Shown: positions 1 to 56,578, counted from the first letter of the stretch. The stretch is DNA of 64,000 nucleotides from Mantis religiosa (GCA_030765055.1 CM060953.1:185202768-185266767), one strand, 5' to 3'. The notes: generated from the sequence alone by a model not told the origin. Translations and numbers: made by a program.

Positions 1-717
1 TGTTGCATAATAAGTTTTTTAAACTGAATTTATTTATTGGGGCTAGGGTGATGTTATACTTCTTGAATATCTTGTTGAATTTATGATGTACTTTGGGATG
101 ATATGTGAATTTCTTGAACTGTTTCTCGGATTTTGAATCTGTTAGTTTTGTGGTATCCAATATGTGTTTTTGTTTCTTAAATTTCCAAATTTTCTTTTCT
201 AATAATTTTTTACTGTATCCATTAATTGCAGCTATGTTAATCATTTGGTTATATTCTTTGTTGTATTCATTCTGTTTCAATGGGATGTTGATTAGTCTAT
301 GTGCTAAACTGTTCAAAACTGCATGTTTGTGGGGTGTCGGGTTGTAGCTATCGTTCTTGATGTAATTCTCTGTTTGTGTTGGCTTCCGGTAGATGCCAAA
401 AGATATGTTATTTAGTTCATGAATTATCTTCAGATCTAGGAAAGGTAGGTAGCCATCTGTTTCTATCTCTATTGTGAACTTTATTGTTTTATTCTGTATG
501 TTCAGTAGTTTTAAGGAATCTTGTATGAATTTGTGTGGAACAATGGCAAAAATATCATCAACATATCTGTACCAGCATTTGAAGATGTATGGGAAGGATG
601 ATGTGATATGTGTTTCAAAGTAGCTCATAAAGAGGTTGGCTAGGAAAGGTGAAAGTGGATTGCCCATTGTTAGGCCTGAGGTCTGTTGATAGAATTGACC
701 GTTGAATGTAAAGAAAT

Positions 718-1845
718 TTCTTTACATTCAACGGTCAATTCTATCAACAGACCTCAGGCCTAACAATGGGCAATCCACTTTCACCTTTCCTAGCCAACCT
801 CTTTATGAGCTACTTTGAAACACATATCACATCATCCTTCCCATACATCTTCAAATGCTGGTACAGATATGTTGATGATATTTTTGCCATTGTTCCACAC
901 AAATTCATACAAGATTCCTTAAAACTACTGAACATACAGAATAAAACAATAAAGTTCACAATAGAGATAGAAACAGATGGCTACCTACCTTTCCTAGATC
1001 TGAAGATAATTCATGAACTAAATAACATATCTTTTGGCATCTACCGGAAGCCAACACAAACAGAGAATTACATCAAGAACGATAGCTACAACCCGACACC
1101 CCACAAACATGCAGTTTTGAACAGTTTAGCACATAGACTAATCAACATCCCATTGAAACAGAATGAATACAACAAAGAATATAACCAAATGATTAACATA
1201 GCTGCAATTAATGGATACAGTAAAAAATTATTAGAAAAGAAAATTTGGAAATTTAAGAAACAAAAACACATATTGGATACCACAAAACTAACAGATTCAA
1301 AATCCGAGAAACAGTTCAAGAAATTCACATATCATCCCAAAGTACATCATAAATTCAACAAGATATTCAAGAAGTATAACATCACCCTAGCCCCAATAAA
1401 TAAATTCAGTTTAAAAAACTTATTATGCAACAACCTGAAAGACCCAGTACCTGAAAACAAGAAATCAGGTATATACAAAATAAACTGCTCAGACTGTAAT
1501 AAGTTCTACATAGGAAAAACCAAAAGAAGTTTACAAATTAGATTACAGGAACATATGAGATGTGTGAAATACAAACAAATGGAAAAATCAGCAATAGCCC
1601 ACCATTTTTGGTCTACCAATCATGAAATTGTACCAAATATAAAACTATTAAAGCCAGCCAATAATGCAGCTGAGCTCGATGTTTGGGAGAAGTTGCTAAT
1701 TATAAAAAACAAACAGTATACGTTAAATTTCGAATTGCCGCCTGAAAACTCTCTTTGGAAGTTCATCTCACAATCAACAGATGTCACCTCAAACAACCAG
1801 CTCACTTCAAGAAACCACGGATCCAACCAGTTGGATAGTTGCTGA
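718..1845 (+). CDS. PLE reverse transcriptase (C-terminal half) fused to GIY-YIG endonuclease
   Basis: PLE polyproteins copy their RNA at nicked chromosomal ends; the RT primes from DNA and the GIY-YIG domain cuts the target. The open frame reads from the palindrome centre, FFTFNGQFY, through MGNPLSPFLANLF and the catalytic YVDD, then SGIYKINCSDCNKFYIG (GIY...YIG with a CxxC), IRLQEH with the catalytic-type Arg, HHFW...NH (the two His of the C-C-H-H cluster) and WEKLL with the conserved Glu. The N-terminal half of RT is absent: the frame begins where the inverted arm begins, so this is a 5'-truncated copy. The stop codon is the TGA of the ribozyme core at 1842-1848. Confidence 0.9.
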   Translation, partial: FFTFNGQFYQQTSGLTMGNPLSPFLANLFMSYFETHITSSFPYIFKCWYRYVDDIFAIVPHKFIQDSLKLLNIQNKTIKFTIEIETDGYLPFLDLKIIHELNNISFGIYRKPTQTENYIKNDSYNPTPHKHAVLNSLAHRLINIPLKQNEYNKEYNQMINIAAINGYSKKLLEKKIWKFKKQKHILDTTKLTDSKSEKQFKKFTYHPKVHHKFNKIFKKYNITLAPINKFSLKNLLCNNLKDPVPENKKSGIYKINCSDCNKFYIGKTKRSLQIRLQEHMRCVKYKQMEKSAIAHHFWSTNHEIVPNIKLLKPANNAAELDVWEKLLIIKNKQYTLNFELPPENSLWKFISQSTDVTSNNQLTSRNHGSNQLDSC

Positions 1846-1884
1846 TGATGGGGACGAGCCGGTCTCCGAAACAATTGTTCAAGT
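1838..1884 (+). ncRNA. Hammerhead-ribozyme-like motif of PLE 3' end
   Basis: Core CTGATGA (1842-1848), stem II GGGGAC/GTCTCC, GAAA (1868-1871), then the self-complementary stem III CAATTG closed by A-T, and the predicted cut after 1879. Stem I is short (TTG with CAA). The layout matches the minimal hammerheads known from Penelope-like elements. Confidence 0.72.
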
Positions 1885-1950
1885 AAGGATATTTTAAGTG
1901 ATGTTGTGTTTGAATACCAACTCATTACTTCAAGCATAACATCGTTAAGG

Positions 1951-3023
1951 AATGTACGCTTGCTGAGGGCGAGGACAAAATGTGACACAAGTACATGACA
2001 TGTGACATTTCCGAAATGTCTTATACTCCACATTATAGGATAGTTTTGTTTTGGTAAAATTAAAATGAGTACTTTTATTTCCATCCTGTTTACTTAAGCA
2101 ATACAATCGTTCAGAATCAGTTACTGAATTTATCTTTGTGATGGACTGTAACACAAGTTTGGCGGTTTGCATTCCAGAGGTCTCGGATTTGATTGCCAAT
2201 GGACCAGCCCCTCTGATCCTTCCATTAACAATTTCCTATCCACGTCATTACCTTATATCTCTTTCAGGAATGAAGGACTAGGCAATGGCATTCGCTGTGT
2301 TGTGGCAGAACTGTAGATTATAGGTTTTGGAAAGGCTTCTCTCTGTCATTTGGTAGGTCTGCTAGGGCCCTTTACTGGAGATGGCTCAGCCTTAGCATCT
2401 CCTAGGGATTACTATACTTAAAACAGGCTGCCGGCGCCTGAATATGCTTTATCTGGAACTTGCTTGCGCACATCGTCGTCAGTATCTGGTCGCCCTTAGA
2501 ACCTCTCTCTCAGGAGTCACATTGGAAAGAAAAATAGCTTTTTGTGTCTACTTGTGGAGCTTTGCTCCAGTTTCTGGTGGTCCTTTTTCCTGCATACTCC
2601 TATTTCTAACTTTTTATTAATGGTGTTTTGAACATCTCTAAATGAAAGAATAAACTATGGTTTCAAAACATGAATACTTATAAACAGGATGGTGATAACC
2701 AACAAACATCATAACTAAATAAAATTATATACAATTATGACCCATAATTACTGTATGATTATAAAATGAAAAAAAAAAAAAAACACACATCCATAAAGTT
2801 GTTATACCATGGGTATTAATTTAGAATATGTATTAATTGGATTTGCAGAAAAAGGACATAAGTTAGTAAATTACTCTACCAGGATAGTTTAAAAGGACCT
2901 ATAAAATTACTAATAGAATGAAACATAATCTTGGAATAATATTCAAGAAAATCAACAAACACATCAAAATATAAAATCAAAATTGAATCCATTCAGTAAA
3001 TGCTAAAAGGTAAAGGATAATAA
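1951..3023. other. No gene seen
   Basis: AT-rich sequence. Bases 2190-2530 are less AT-rich and look like an old repeat, but I cannot name it. A short A-run is at 2769-2782. Short open frames here are chance. Confidence 0.5.
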
Positions 3024-3118
3024 ATGAAACCAGTGGTTATTGTACAGGTACCAGACCCTAAAAGAAGTAAATCATTAACTTCAACGACAACTATAAATGA
3101 AGAAGATTGTCATTTTCT

Positions 3119-3272
3119 CTCACTCACTCACTCACTCACTCACTCACTCACTCACTCACTCACTCACTCACTCACTCACTCACTCACTCACTCACTCACT
3201 CACTCACTCACTCACTCACTCACTCACTCACTCACTCACTCACTCACTCACTCACTCACTCACTTACTCACT
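3119..3272 (+). repeat. (CACT)n microsatellite, about 37 units
   Basis: Nearly pure tetranucleotide array. It creates open frames encoding Leu-Thr-His-Ser repeats, which are not genes. Confidence 0.97.
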
Positions 3273-3329
3273 CCTTTTAATGGCTTCTCCAGTCTTCAGC
3301 AGTTGCCCTCTATTCCCATTTGCAGTTCT

Positions 3330-3800
3330 TTGCATTTGAACAAGTCATCCTGCGGGCATCAATCATTCATCATTCATGGATCTGTCCTCTCCAAGATGCT
3401 CTTGGCCTAACCTGTTTCCTTGTTCCACGAGGTGACCATTCTAAAAAGGTCTTGGGCCACCTATCATCCTCCATTTTTCTAACGTGTCTCTACCATTGAA
3501 GACCCCGCCTTTCAATTCTCTCCACCACTGTTTCTTCCATATTCATCATCTGTCTCAGCTTTTCATTTCTCCTCTTTCCAATCTTGATACACTAGCACTA
3601 TGACTTATCCTATCCATTTACCTTGCTAAGATATTAGAATTTTGTCCCTCTACTAAAGTCTACCCTCCAGCTCCATGGGTCATTATACTTTCCACCAGAA
3701 TCTTCAAAAACCTCTTTGTACAATTCAACATGGTTCTGCTCTACAAAACTCCATCCAACATTCGTATAGTTCCTCGTGCCTGTTCCAACCTACTGTCTAC
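3330..3800 (-). pseudogene. Non-LTR retrotransposon C-terminal remnant
   Basis: On the minus strand 3405-3600 reads IGKRRNEKLRQMM ... ERIERRGLQW, stop, RHVRKMEDDRWPK ... WSPRGTRKQVRPR. This is the 'W-x-G-H-V-x-R-M-x-x-x-R-x-P-K' C-terminal motif of RTE-like LINEs. 3650-3790 (minus) continues upstream with RGTIRMLDGVL and frameshifts. Decayed. Confidence 0.68.
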
Positions 3801-3924
3801 ATCCACTTAACTCCTTATTAATCTGTCCAACTATCATATTCTTTTCTTGGGAAATGTAACAAGCTTTAGTTAATACAATTTTGAGTCGAACTAATACTCA
3901 ATGCTCCATTTATTGCTAGTATTT

Positions 3925-3970
3925 ACCTAGAACGCGTTTCGTTAGGATCTTCCTAACATCATCAGCTGTT
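3925..3970 (-). ncRNA. Hammerhead-like motif (left arm of dimer)
   Basis: Minus-strand CTGATGA (3959-3965), perfect 7-bp stem II GTTAGGA/TCCTAAC with an AGA loop, GAAA (3937-3940), stem III CGCG inside palindrome ACGCGT. Confidence 0.68.
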
Positions 3971-4384
3971 GTCGACTAATGGATGCCGGTTCAGTGAACT
4001 CCTCGGAGGTGATAGGTGCGTCTCTGTCGGTATCTTGATGAACTTGAAATTTGGGTTGTCTTCAAAGGTAGTATCGAAATTAAACAATTTACTTTCATAT
4101 TTCTTTATAAAGATTTTTTCCCACGTGGTTAATGCAGCTGGACCTTGGGCACTTTTTAGTAAGTGAATTTCTCGTTCTATGTCATGATTTTCCTTCCAAA
4201 AATGGTACGCTACCGCCGATTTATCTATTTCTTTATTCCTGATGTTCCTAAAGTGCTCTTTAAGCCTAATGTTCACGTTCCTTTTTGTTTTTCCAATGTA
4301 GAATTTGTCACAGTCCTTGCAATTTATCCGGTACACTCCTGATTTTTTGCCTGTGGGTATCTCCTGTGTATTATGTGATTTCAA
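3962..4384 (-). pseudogene. PLE GIY-YIG endonuclease fragment (left arm)
   Basis: Minus-strand frame with KKSGVYRINCKDCDKFYIG, IRLKEHFRN, AYHFWKENHD and TTWEKIFIKKYE. It keeps the CxxC, YIG, Arg, His and Glu positions. The RT is missing. The last codon before the stop lies inside the ribozyme core (NS then TGA). Confidence 0.85.
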
Positions 4385-4500
4385 AAGGTGTTGTACACTA
4401 AATTTGTTCTGTAGACTTTTTGGAAAAGGTGTGTAGCTCTGGGATGAAACGTAAATTTTTTGTATGAGGTTTCATTGCTAATTGGGGAGAGAGTAGTTAC

Positions 4501-5032
4501 TTGTTTGCATCTTATGAAACCTCATACAGAAAATTTACGTATCATCCCAGAGCTACACACCTTTTCCAAAAAGTCTTCAAAGAACACAATATTACTTTGG
4601 CCCCACAGAACAAATTTAGTGTACAACACCTTTTGAAATCAGGCAAAAAATCAGGAGTGTACCGGATAAATTGCAAGGACTGTGACAAATTCTACATTGG
4701 AAAAACAAAAAGGAACGTGAACATTAGGCTTAAAGAGCACTTTAGGAACATCAGGAATAAAGAACTAGATAAATCGGCGGTAGCGTACCATTTTTGGAAG
4801 GAAAATCATGACATAGAACGAGAAATTCATTTACTAAAAAGTGTCCAAGGTCCAGCTGCATTAACCACGTGGGAAAAAAATCTTTATAAAGAAATATGAA
4901 AGTAAATTGTTTAATTTCGATACTACCTTTGAAGACAACCCAAATTTCAAGTTCATCAAGATACTGACAGAGACGCACCTATCACCTCCGAGGAGTTCAC
5001 TGAACCGGCATCCATTAGTCGACAACAGCTGA
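4501..5032 (+). pseudogene. PLE GIY-YIG endonuclease fragment (right arm), frameshifted
   Basis: Plus-strand copy of the same sub-family: KFTYHPRATHLFQK, then KKSGVYRINCKDC and FYIGKTKRN. A one-base insertion in an A-run near 4875-4880 breaks the frame after TTWEK. The tail continues in another frame to the ribozyme core near 5029. Confidence 0.82.
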
Positions 5033-5068
5033 TGATGTTAGGAAGATCCTAACGAAATGCGTTCTAGG
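5025..5068 (+). ncRNA. Hammerhead-like motif (right arm of dimer)
   Basis: CTGATGA (5029-5035), the same 7-bp stem II, and GAAA (5054-5057). The palindrome has one change (ATGCGT instead of ACGCGT), which weakens stem III. Confidence 0.62.
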
Positions 5069-5175
5069 TAAGTACTAGCAATAAATGGAGCATTGAGTAT
5101 TAGTTCGACTCAAAATTGTATTAATTTTGTGCTTCATTGTATCATAGTCCTTAAACAACGGAAGCTTTAGTTAAT

Positions 5176-5290
5176 TAATGGAAATTAATCATTTCTTCAC
5201 ACTAGCCGTATATAGGCTAAGGTTTTTGATAGAGATCCATGGTTCAAATCCCAGCCATGGCATTGAATATTTCATTTTGACTCTATCTAG
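5176..5290. repeat. tRNA-centred repeat, chimeric copy
   Basis: The antisense tail of the repeat (TTCACACTAGCC...) is joined to a sense segment with the B-box GGTTCAAATCCC and GGCATTGAAT. Both pieces belong to the common tRNA-centred family described at 45710-45960. Confidence 0.6.
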
Positions 5291-6300
5291 TAACAAGCTT
5301 TGTTTTACCGTAGTGAGCTGCTAACCCCCTGCCAAACCCTCAACCTGGAGGGCCAGACCATTACCTCTTCCATCAGTTTTCAAGGTTCCTGTTTGACCTT
5401 CGTGGTAGATTGTCATGCTACCATTAAAAAATTCTAATGCAGGTACTTTCTGGGATTGAAGTTGGAGGCTCATCCATCACAAAGACGATCTCTGACAAGA
5501 CAGTCGTCTCTGAGTGTGTAAGATGGCCGTCCACTTGCTGATTCATGTTCATAAGCAGCAACAGATAGATTTAGCCAGAAATACTTTGGAAATGTTCCAT
5601 GGAGAGAAAGAAATACTGTTCAGATGGCTTGATACTGGAGATGAAACCTGAGTTTGTCATTTAACTTCTGAGACATAAGCTTAGACCATGGCAGGGAAGA
5701 AACCTGACAAAAATGTGCTCAAAATTCACAAGTCACACGTTCGGTAGTGACAGTTACATCAGCAGTCTTTTGGGACTCTCAGGTGATTTTACTCATTCAC
5801 TAACTGCCTCACAACTACACAATAAATGCTGAGAGGTATCTCTGAAGCTGTCATCAGAAGAAAACAACCTGGACTTTTGTCTTGAAAGTTCTCTTCCTCT
5901 TCAGTCTCACTGAACTTCAAAGACTCAGACAGAACTCTGAAGATGCAACTAGGAAATTTCCTCACTTTCTCTGCACTAGCCAGATCTTGTCCCAAGTTAT
6001 TTTCACATATTTCTACAATTCAAATTTCATCTTGGAGGTAAGCACTTTGACACCTTTAATGAAGTCAAATCAGAAGTGAAAGGACTATGAGCTCAGGAGC
6101 TGACCTGGTGCACACTGGTTTGGAAACACTTATGCCAAGTTACCAAAAAATGTTTGAATAGTAACAGGAGGGTTGTAAAATCTAAATACATTATTTCAAC
6201 ATTGTAAATTGAATTTAATATTTAATATATATTGCACGTCTTTTGTAGAAACTTTAGAGAAACAATTCAGTTTTATGCACATGCTTTCATAATATTTCAG
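5291..6300. other. No host gene seen; small mariner remnant inside
   Basis: Apart from the mariner fragment at 5540-5690, this holds anonymous AT-rich sequence and a less AT-rich repeat-like part (5300-5520). I looked for the missing first integrin exon here and did not find it. Confidence 0.45.
5540..5690 (+). pseudogene. Mariner transposase fragment
   Basis: Plus-strand reading gives QQQIDLARNTLEMFHGEKE and, after a frameshift, DTGDETWVCHLTSE. This resembles the central part of SETMAR-type mariner transposase, including the first catalytic Asp (DETW). Both ends are missing. Confidence 0.55.
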
Positions 6301-51320
<45,020 letters not shown>

Positions 51321-52349
51321 ATACAACGAGTGAATTCAATTTGTAAATTGCGTTTGTCTGCAATATTATAGAGTATGCACAGATGGAGGAAATAACAAGA
51401 ATGGGAACAACAAAGATGAAGGTTATTTGGCTGAACTTGCAATGCTGTTTCTAACAATGCAGTTTGATTTTCAGCCTTGAAGGAGCTGGCAGTGTAATAA
51501 TGTGCACAATCAATGGATCTCAAAAACAAATTAAGCAGAGTTAATTTTCTTTATCCCTTCTGTGAGTAGTTCAGAGTATGTATTTATTTTGTCAAAGGAG
51601 GAAGAATTCAAGCTTGTAAATAACTAAATGTGGTTACAACGGAAAACAAAAGTGGTTCAGTGCTGTGATAAATATAGATATAGCTGCTTGATGTAACAAT
51701 CAAACAGCCGTCAAGTGCATCAACTCTAATGTGTTATCTTAAACTCACAATTTCTGAAGGATTAAATGTATTACTACTGCAGTTAGGGTTTCGGTTCACA
51801 GTGTAATTCTTGACAGCAGTGGTATAACAAACATTTCTTGTGCTGCTTGAAGTAGCCAAGAAAAGAGCTCTAATAATGTTTGTTCTCTTTCGGCTTCAGA
51901 CATTTCAGCTATGACTAAATCACCAACGCAGGAGCCAAACTCATTAGTGGAAGGTCCATATTGAAATACCACTAGGATCATCCTAGTTTTGTGTAAGTTT
52001 CTCCCAGGCACCCTAAATATTTCTTTCCAAAATTTCTGTATATAATTATCATTTTATTTCGTGCTGCGGTGCTGTGTAGTAAAATGGTGTGTTAAAATGT
52101 GATTCAGTTATGTGTATCTTGTTCTATTACTGTTATTTTAGTCTTTTTTTTTACATTTGTATTTATATTCTACTAAGTAGATATGAGTTGGGACATTACA
52201 AATGGTTTCGAGAAATAGATCCTACTGAGGTTTTATGATCAATGGTTTTAAATGTTGAATTTGCTTCTGACAACAGGCTTGGTCAATAATTTTCTTCTGT
52301 GCAGAGTAATTTCAGTTTTTAAATCTCCAATATTTTGACATATGTGGAA
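51321..52349 (+). other. Integrin alpha 3' UTR (start)
   Basis: Non-coding sequence directly after the stop, with no repeat that I recognise until a SINE near 52350. Where the transcript ends is not visible. AATAAA-like signals occur near 54505, 55915 and 55972, so the UTR could be short or up to about 5 kb with SINE and LTR insertions inside. Confidence 0.55.
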
Positions 52350-52680
52350 TTTATTGTGGTCTTCACCTTAGTGCAAGGTAGTGCAGTGCTTACCAAGTAG
52401 GAGGCCCAGGTTCGATTCTTGATACTGGTGTAGAGATTTTATCTTGCTGGCAGACTTGGTCTGGGGTGCACTCAGCCTCGTAAGGTCCCCAGGAGCCAAC
52501 TGAGAAAAAGCAGTGGTTTCTAATTGCAGACTACATGCACTGGCCAAAGAGGGACTCAGGGCATGTCCCACCCTCAAATACTGCAGCCGGCTCATAACAC
52601 CCTTGTGGGCAGAAGTGAGGGACACAGTAGTTGTGCAATAGGCTTTGGCCCAGCATTGGGCTATTCAATTGCGAGGTTTA
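52350..52680 (+). repeat. tRNA-derived repeat (family S5)
   Basis: GTGCAAGGTAGTGCAGTGCTT and CCCAGGTTCGATTCTTG (B-box), followed by a GC-richer body to CATTGGGCTATTC. It is inside the probable 3' UTR. Confidence 0.6.
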
Positions 52681-52734
52681 GTGATATGCTGCTTCTTTGT
52701 AAAAGATTCAAAGTCACATAATGTGTGTGTGCAT

Positions 52735-53262
52735 ATGTTATGTAGCCTGCATTTGGGAGGTCAGGTTCGATTCCCATGGCTGACCTACCTGACCCATGAG
52801 TTTCTTGAGGTTTTTCCGGGTAACCAGGCAAATACTAGGTAGGTTAATTATATCCAACTAATTTCTTGTCCCCCCATTTCATATCAATTATTATTTCACG
52901 TCATCTCTCATCTGGTGGTCTCTTTCAGGGTAGAAGTGTCGGCAGGTGACTCGGCGCTGTATGGCAGGATGATATTTTCTAAGTAAGACTTCTTTCTCTG
53001 GTAGGACGGTCTCTGGTCTCCAAACATGGTCTGCTGGACCATTTCCGGACCATAGTAGGGTGCAATGCCATTTTATTGGCCTGCTGGCAGTTTCTAAGTG
53101 GTAAAGCATATGGATCCTGCCCTCTGCACTATTTTGACTTCTTGGAACAGCTGCCCTTTGTCTCCTCTCGCTCCATCCTTCCTCGCGGGGTTGCCCCACT
53201 AGGTATAGACCAAGTTTGGACCTCCGTGCCAAATCCCCTCCATAGCGTGTCCAGTCCTTTGT
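52735..53262 (+). repeat. Long tRNA-derived repeat (S3), sense
   Basis: GCATTTGGGAGGTCAGGTTCGATTCC (B-box), GGTTTTTCCGGGTAACC, then the body with TCTCATCTGGTGGTCTCTTTC and GAAGTGTCGG. Matches 34365-35040 in reverse. Confidence 0.7.
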
Positions 53263-53277
53263 ACACTGTAACATTAT

Positions 53278-53774
53278 TGTGGCTTTGTGGATTCATAGAA
53301 TTAAAAGTCCAAGTTGCATAAATTCAAACGTTCTTTATTTGCGCAGAAACACACTTCGGTCAAACCTTACAGTAGCAGAATTACATAACATACACAAATA
53401 CAGTCTTCCAAGGTCGTTGACCACAAACAAAAGTGTTCACTTTGAAAACACAATTGCAGACACATGATATTCACTTCTGATTACACTCTGTTTACAACTC
53501 TGCTTATAACTCTCATTACGACTCTGTTTACGACTACTCACTGGCATGTCGCAATCTCTTATATATACCTCCATTGATAATTCTAGACTGTTCTGTAACA
53601 AACAAAAAATTGAATGTTCTGTAAGATGGCACTAGACGAAACACAAACGTTCCAGACTTCTAACTTTATCTGTGTCGGCGAGCCTGCTATCTTTATCTGC
53701 AGGCTCTTTATCTCTGCCCTGCACTATCTGTTTGTGCGCGTTGCAGCGCTATCGTAAATAATGGGTTTGCGACA
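53278..53774 (-). repeat. Solo LTR (- orientation), 4-bp duplication
   Basis: TGTGGCTTTGTGG to GGGTTTGCGACA, flanked by TTAT (53274-53277, 53775-53778). On the minus strand a TATAAGAGATTG box and AATAAAGAACG signal are visible. Confidence 0.8.
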
Positions 53775-53794
53775 TTATAATTGTTCCAAGTTCT

Positions 53795-53920
53795 CTCGGA
53801 CTTCAAGCCAGATGTAGATGTGATATACTAACATTTCGGGAGCATACATTGTTCCCGAAAAGTTGGTACATCACCACATCTACACCTGGCTTGAAGCGTG
53901 AATGAACTTGGAATACTCAC
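53795..53920. mobile_element. Fold-back repeat (family J)
   Basis: CTTCAAGCCAGATGTAGATGTG is inverted at 53872-53898, with inner CGGGAGCA/TGTTCCCG and a GAAA box on both strands. Resembles a PLE terminus; no complete ribozyme core. Confidence 0.5.
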
Positions 53921-54699
53921 GCCACCAGGAAATCTACAGCTCCTTGTTATACCACTGCTTTCAAGAAATACTGTCTGTAAATAATTGTCATATTACTTCT
54001 CAGTTGGTCTTTGAAAGAAACTGTTTCCTCAGTGGCTGTATTATTATGTTGCAATGTTTCTCTAAAGTTATAGCTCTGCACAATTTTTATATGCAAATAA
54101 TATCTGTATACTGAAGTCGACTTTTGAACAGCTACCCTAAAAAGAGATTTAACTTGTGAAGAACTGTTTTCTCAGAAAAAATGATAGAAGAGTATTTTTT
54201 TGAAGACAATATTGCAGTGCAAAACATTACAAATCCACTAAAAGTTAAATCCCTTTTTGGGTTAACTGTTCTTACTAACAGAGTAAGTAAATATAAACAT
54301 GTGAGTGAATGGATGAATGAATGAATGGATGAATGAATGAATGAATGACTGAGCTCGCTTTTTAAGGATAACTGAAGTTACCTACACTATTGAGAATTAA
54401 ATGTTTGTAATTATCATTTTTAGTTGAGTATACACTTATTTGCTAATTAGGAGAGCTACCATAACATTTACAGTGCACTGTTTTCATTTTTGTGACAGTT
54501 AAATAAAGAGATCAAGTGGTCTAACTGCTCGACCATGGTGTGGCCCAATTAATATAATAATTATTAAAAAGGTGACTAAGTGCAATTTTAATATATACCT
54601 ATACATTTTAACACACAATGCTTCAACATTTCAAACAAAGTAATTGAAAACTGCCTCATAAGTTATTCCAAAACCATAAAAATGTTCAAAAATAGTCTA
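53921..54699. other. No gene seen; (GAAT)n patch
   Basis: AT-rich flank or 3' UTR. 54308-54350 is a GAATGGAT/GAAT microsatellite. Confidence 0.45.
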
Positions 54700-55050
54700 T
54701 ATTGGAAGTGAAAGAACTCTTAATTTTGCTCAGAAACCTTTTTAGCAAGCTTGAGGTTCTTTCATGTACCATAAATCTTATGACACAGGACCATGGCAAC
54801 TTCCCTTCTGAAGGAGGAACATGCATGTCCTCCAATGTTAAGTCATATCGGACGATGAATGAAATTGGTGAAATGATGCTCAAATGAGTCCTGGGTCCAT
54901 GGAGCCTAGAGCTACCCAAAATTTGTCTTCCAGGATAAGGGAATACCCCGGAAAAAACCTTATCCAGGTAACTCACCCTAACCGAGATTTGACCTTGGGA
55001 CTTCTTGAACGTGTGACAGACACACTACCATTTATGCTACCGAGGCAGGT
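54700..55050 (-). repeat. SINE fragments: S6 body (54700-54830) and S2 antisense (54835-55050)
   Basis: CTTCCCTTCTGAAGGAGGAA matches S6; GTCCATGGAGCCTAGAGC, TATCCAGGTAACTCACCC and the reversed B-box-like GATTTGACCTTGG match S2. Confidence 0.65.
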
Positions 55051-55059
55051 GCAAGGAGT

Positions 55060-56527
55060 TTTATGCCCGAAAAAGTCTGTTGTCCTCTGTGATCTTGGGA
55101 ACCATGAAGGACGAACCTATGAGTAAAAAGTGAAAGCACATCATTAATGTATGAAATACAAAAAGCTGAATAAATATTGGATTTTGCTGAACTTGCTGAT
55201 GCATTCCCTTAACTGTGAGACACCAATCAATGATCTCTACATCAATACCCAACACAGATATAGGAAAATTAAAATAAAGTACCCAAATAAAAATGGGAAA
55301 AATCACTTTTCACTCTTTTTATTTTTTTGAAGGTTGACATGTATAGTATGTAGTTATTCTCATGGAAGTTGCGGCTTGTAGAAATTATATTTAAACATAA
55401 GTGCACTGTATTTTATGCTATTCTCTGACAAATTAGCAAATATATATAAAGTTAATATCTAGTCAACAGCCCATTAGTTGAATATTTATAATTATTTTCA
55501 TCACATTCCCTTGCAGTTTTTCAATAGAATGAAATATTCATTGTACACCAAACTTTAGAAATTATAATTTAGTTTTCTTTGTAATTTTATTTCAGTTGCA
55601 CATTATATGTATTTTACATTAGAATGTTTCACAAGCTTTTAATAGATGTAAGTGCAAGTATGGAGATATTTATTTCACTGCTTTGCAGTGTACTTTTTAT
55701 CTGGGAAATGTCAAGTTTTGATATACAGAATGATGCATAAAATAGATATATGTAAATAATTATAAACCTATGCATAAAATTCCCTACATTCTTCAATTTA
55801 TTAGGTGCCAAAATATGAAGTGTGAATATCAACGTGTATATTATATTATTGTTATTTTGTAGTTAAATTTTTCATCTGGTACAGTGGAATCTTCTTAATC
55901 TAAACTCCGATAATTTCGAAAAAGAAAATCGAAATAAATAAAATAAGAATAATCTGTAAATATTTTGAGAAATAAATCTACATTAATTTTGTTATCAAGT
56001 ATTTTCTTTTCTTCCACTGTAATTATAGAAACTTCCTAAAGATGCTGTATTAAGCCAGTCTTCGCTAATGTTTTGGTGCCATTTAAAGACATTTCAGTGC
56101 AATGCTGATTGCTTACAAGAAATAATTCTTCAGTTACTCTAGAAATGTTGCATACTGAGCAAGCATCACTCTTATTTATTTTAGATTAGCATGATTCCAT
56201 TGTATCTGATTTTTATAAATCTTTTTATGTAGCTTAGGAAAGTGACTGGATGACTTGTCTGTATGAATCTCTCTTAACTGAGCAATTGTCCATGTATTTT
56301 TATTTATTTGTAAGACTGTATGAAGAATGTTAATTAAAATAAGTACTAAAACTTATAAAAGGTGTTTTCAGTTTCTGTACCCTAACATTATACAGGTGTA
56401 ACCAAATGACTTTCTTCACTCTTATACGAACTATTCTTTCAAGCGCTTATTCCTCTATCCACTTCATTTTAATTAAATTAAACATTACCATATTGCTAAG
56501 TATGTTGTAGATACTAGGTACTCATAG

Positions 56528-56530
<3 letters not shown>
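55060..56530. other. No gene seen
   Basis: AT-rich, few repeats. It could be the distal 3' UTR of the integrin transcript or intergenic sequence. Confidence 0.4.

Positions 56531-56578
<48 letters not shown>
56531..56578 (+). repeat. 48-bp poly-A run
   Basis: Pure A, joined directly to the start of a GIY-YIG frame. Its origin is unclear. Confidence 0.95.

Larger units (their letters stand above)
1..1950 (+). mobile_element. Penelope-like element with a perfect inverted arm
   Basis: Bases 1-716 are the reverse complement of 717-1432 (centre between 716 and 717, no spacer; I checked both ends and the shared 80-residue reading frame). The + half carries the C-terminal reverse transcriptase and the GIY-YIG endonuclease, then a hammerhead-like motif and the terminal sequence to about 1950. 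The left arm runs off the window, so its end and any target duplication are unknown. Confidence 0.85.
3875..5161. mobile_element. PLE inverted dimer with 14-bp target duplication
   Basis: Left arm (about 3880-4480) is antisense and right arm (about 4490-5110) is sense; both hold the same endonuclease 3' end, joined by a short non-homologous spacer. Direct repeat AAGCTTTAGTTAAT occurs at 3861-3874 and 5162-5175. The arms differ at scattered bases, so the dimer is older than the palindrome at 1-1432. Confidence 0.83.

Noticed and set aside
105..347. 80-residue hydrophobic frames at 105-347 (+) and 1086-1328 (-)
   Set aside because: Identical antisense shadows of the PLE coding sequence, duplicated by the palindrome.
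3119..3272. Possible CRISPR-like array
   Set aside because: Simple tetranucleotide repeat without spacers, in a eukaryotic genome.
3024..3410. Open frames with Leu-Thr-His-Ser repeats
   Set aside because: They are translations of a (CACT)n microsatellite; flanking codons have no similarity to a protein and the region is a decayed LINE.
5882..6079. Candidate signal-peptide exon for the integrin (starts MKVLFLFSLTE)
   Set aside because: The hydrophobic start is short, the rest does not resemble propeller blade 1, and there is no donor in a compatible phase leading to 6301 that I could support.
53795..53920. Hammerhead in the 53.8-kb fold-back
   Set aside because: A GAAA box and stem are present, but no CUGANGA core can be placed on either strand.
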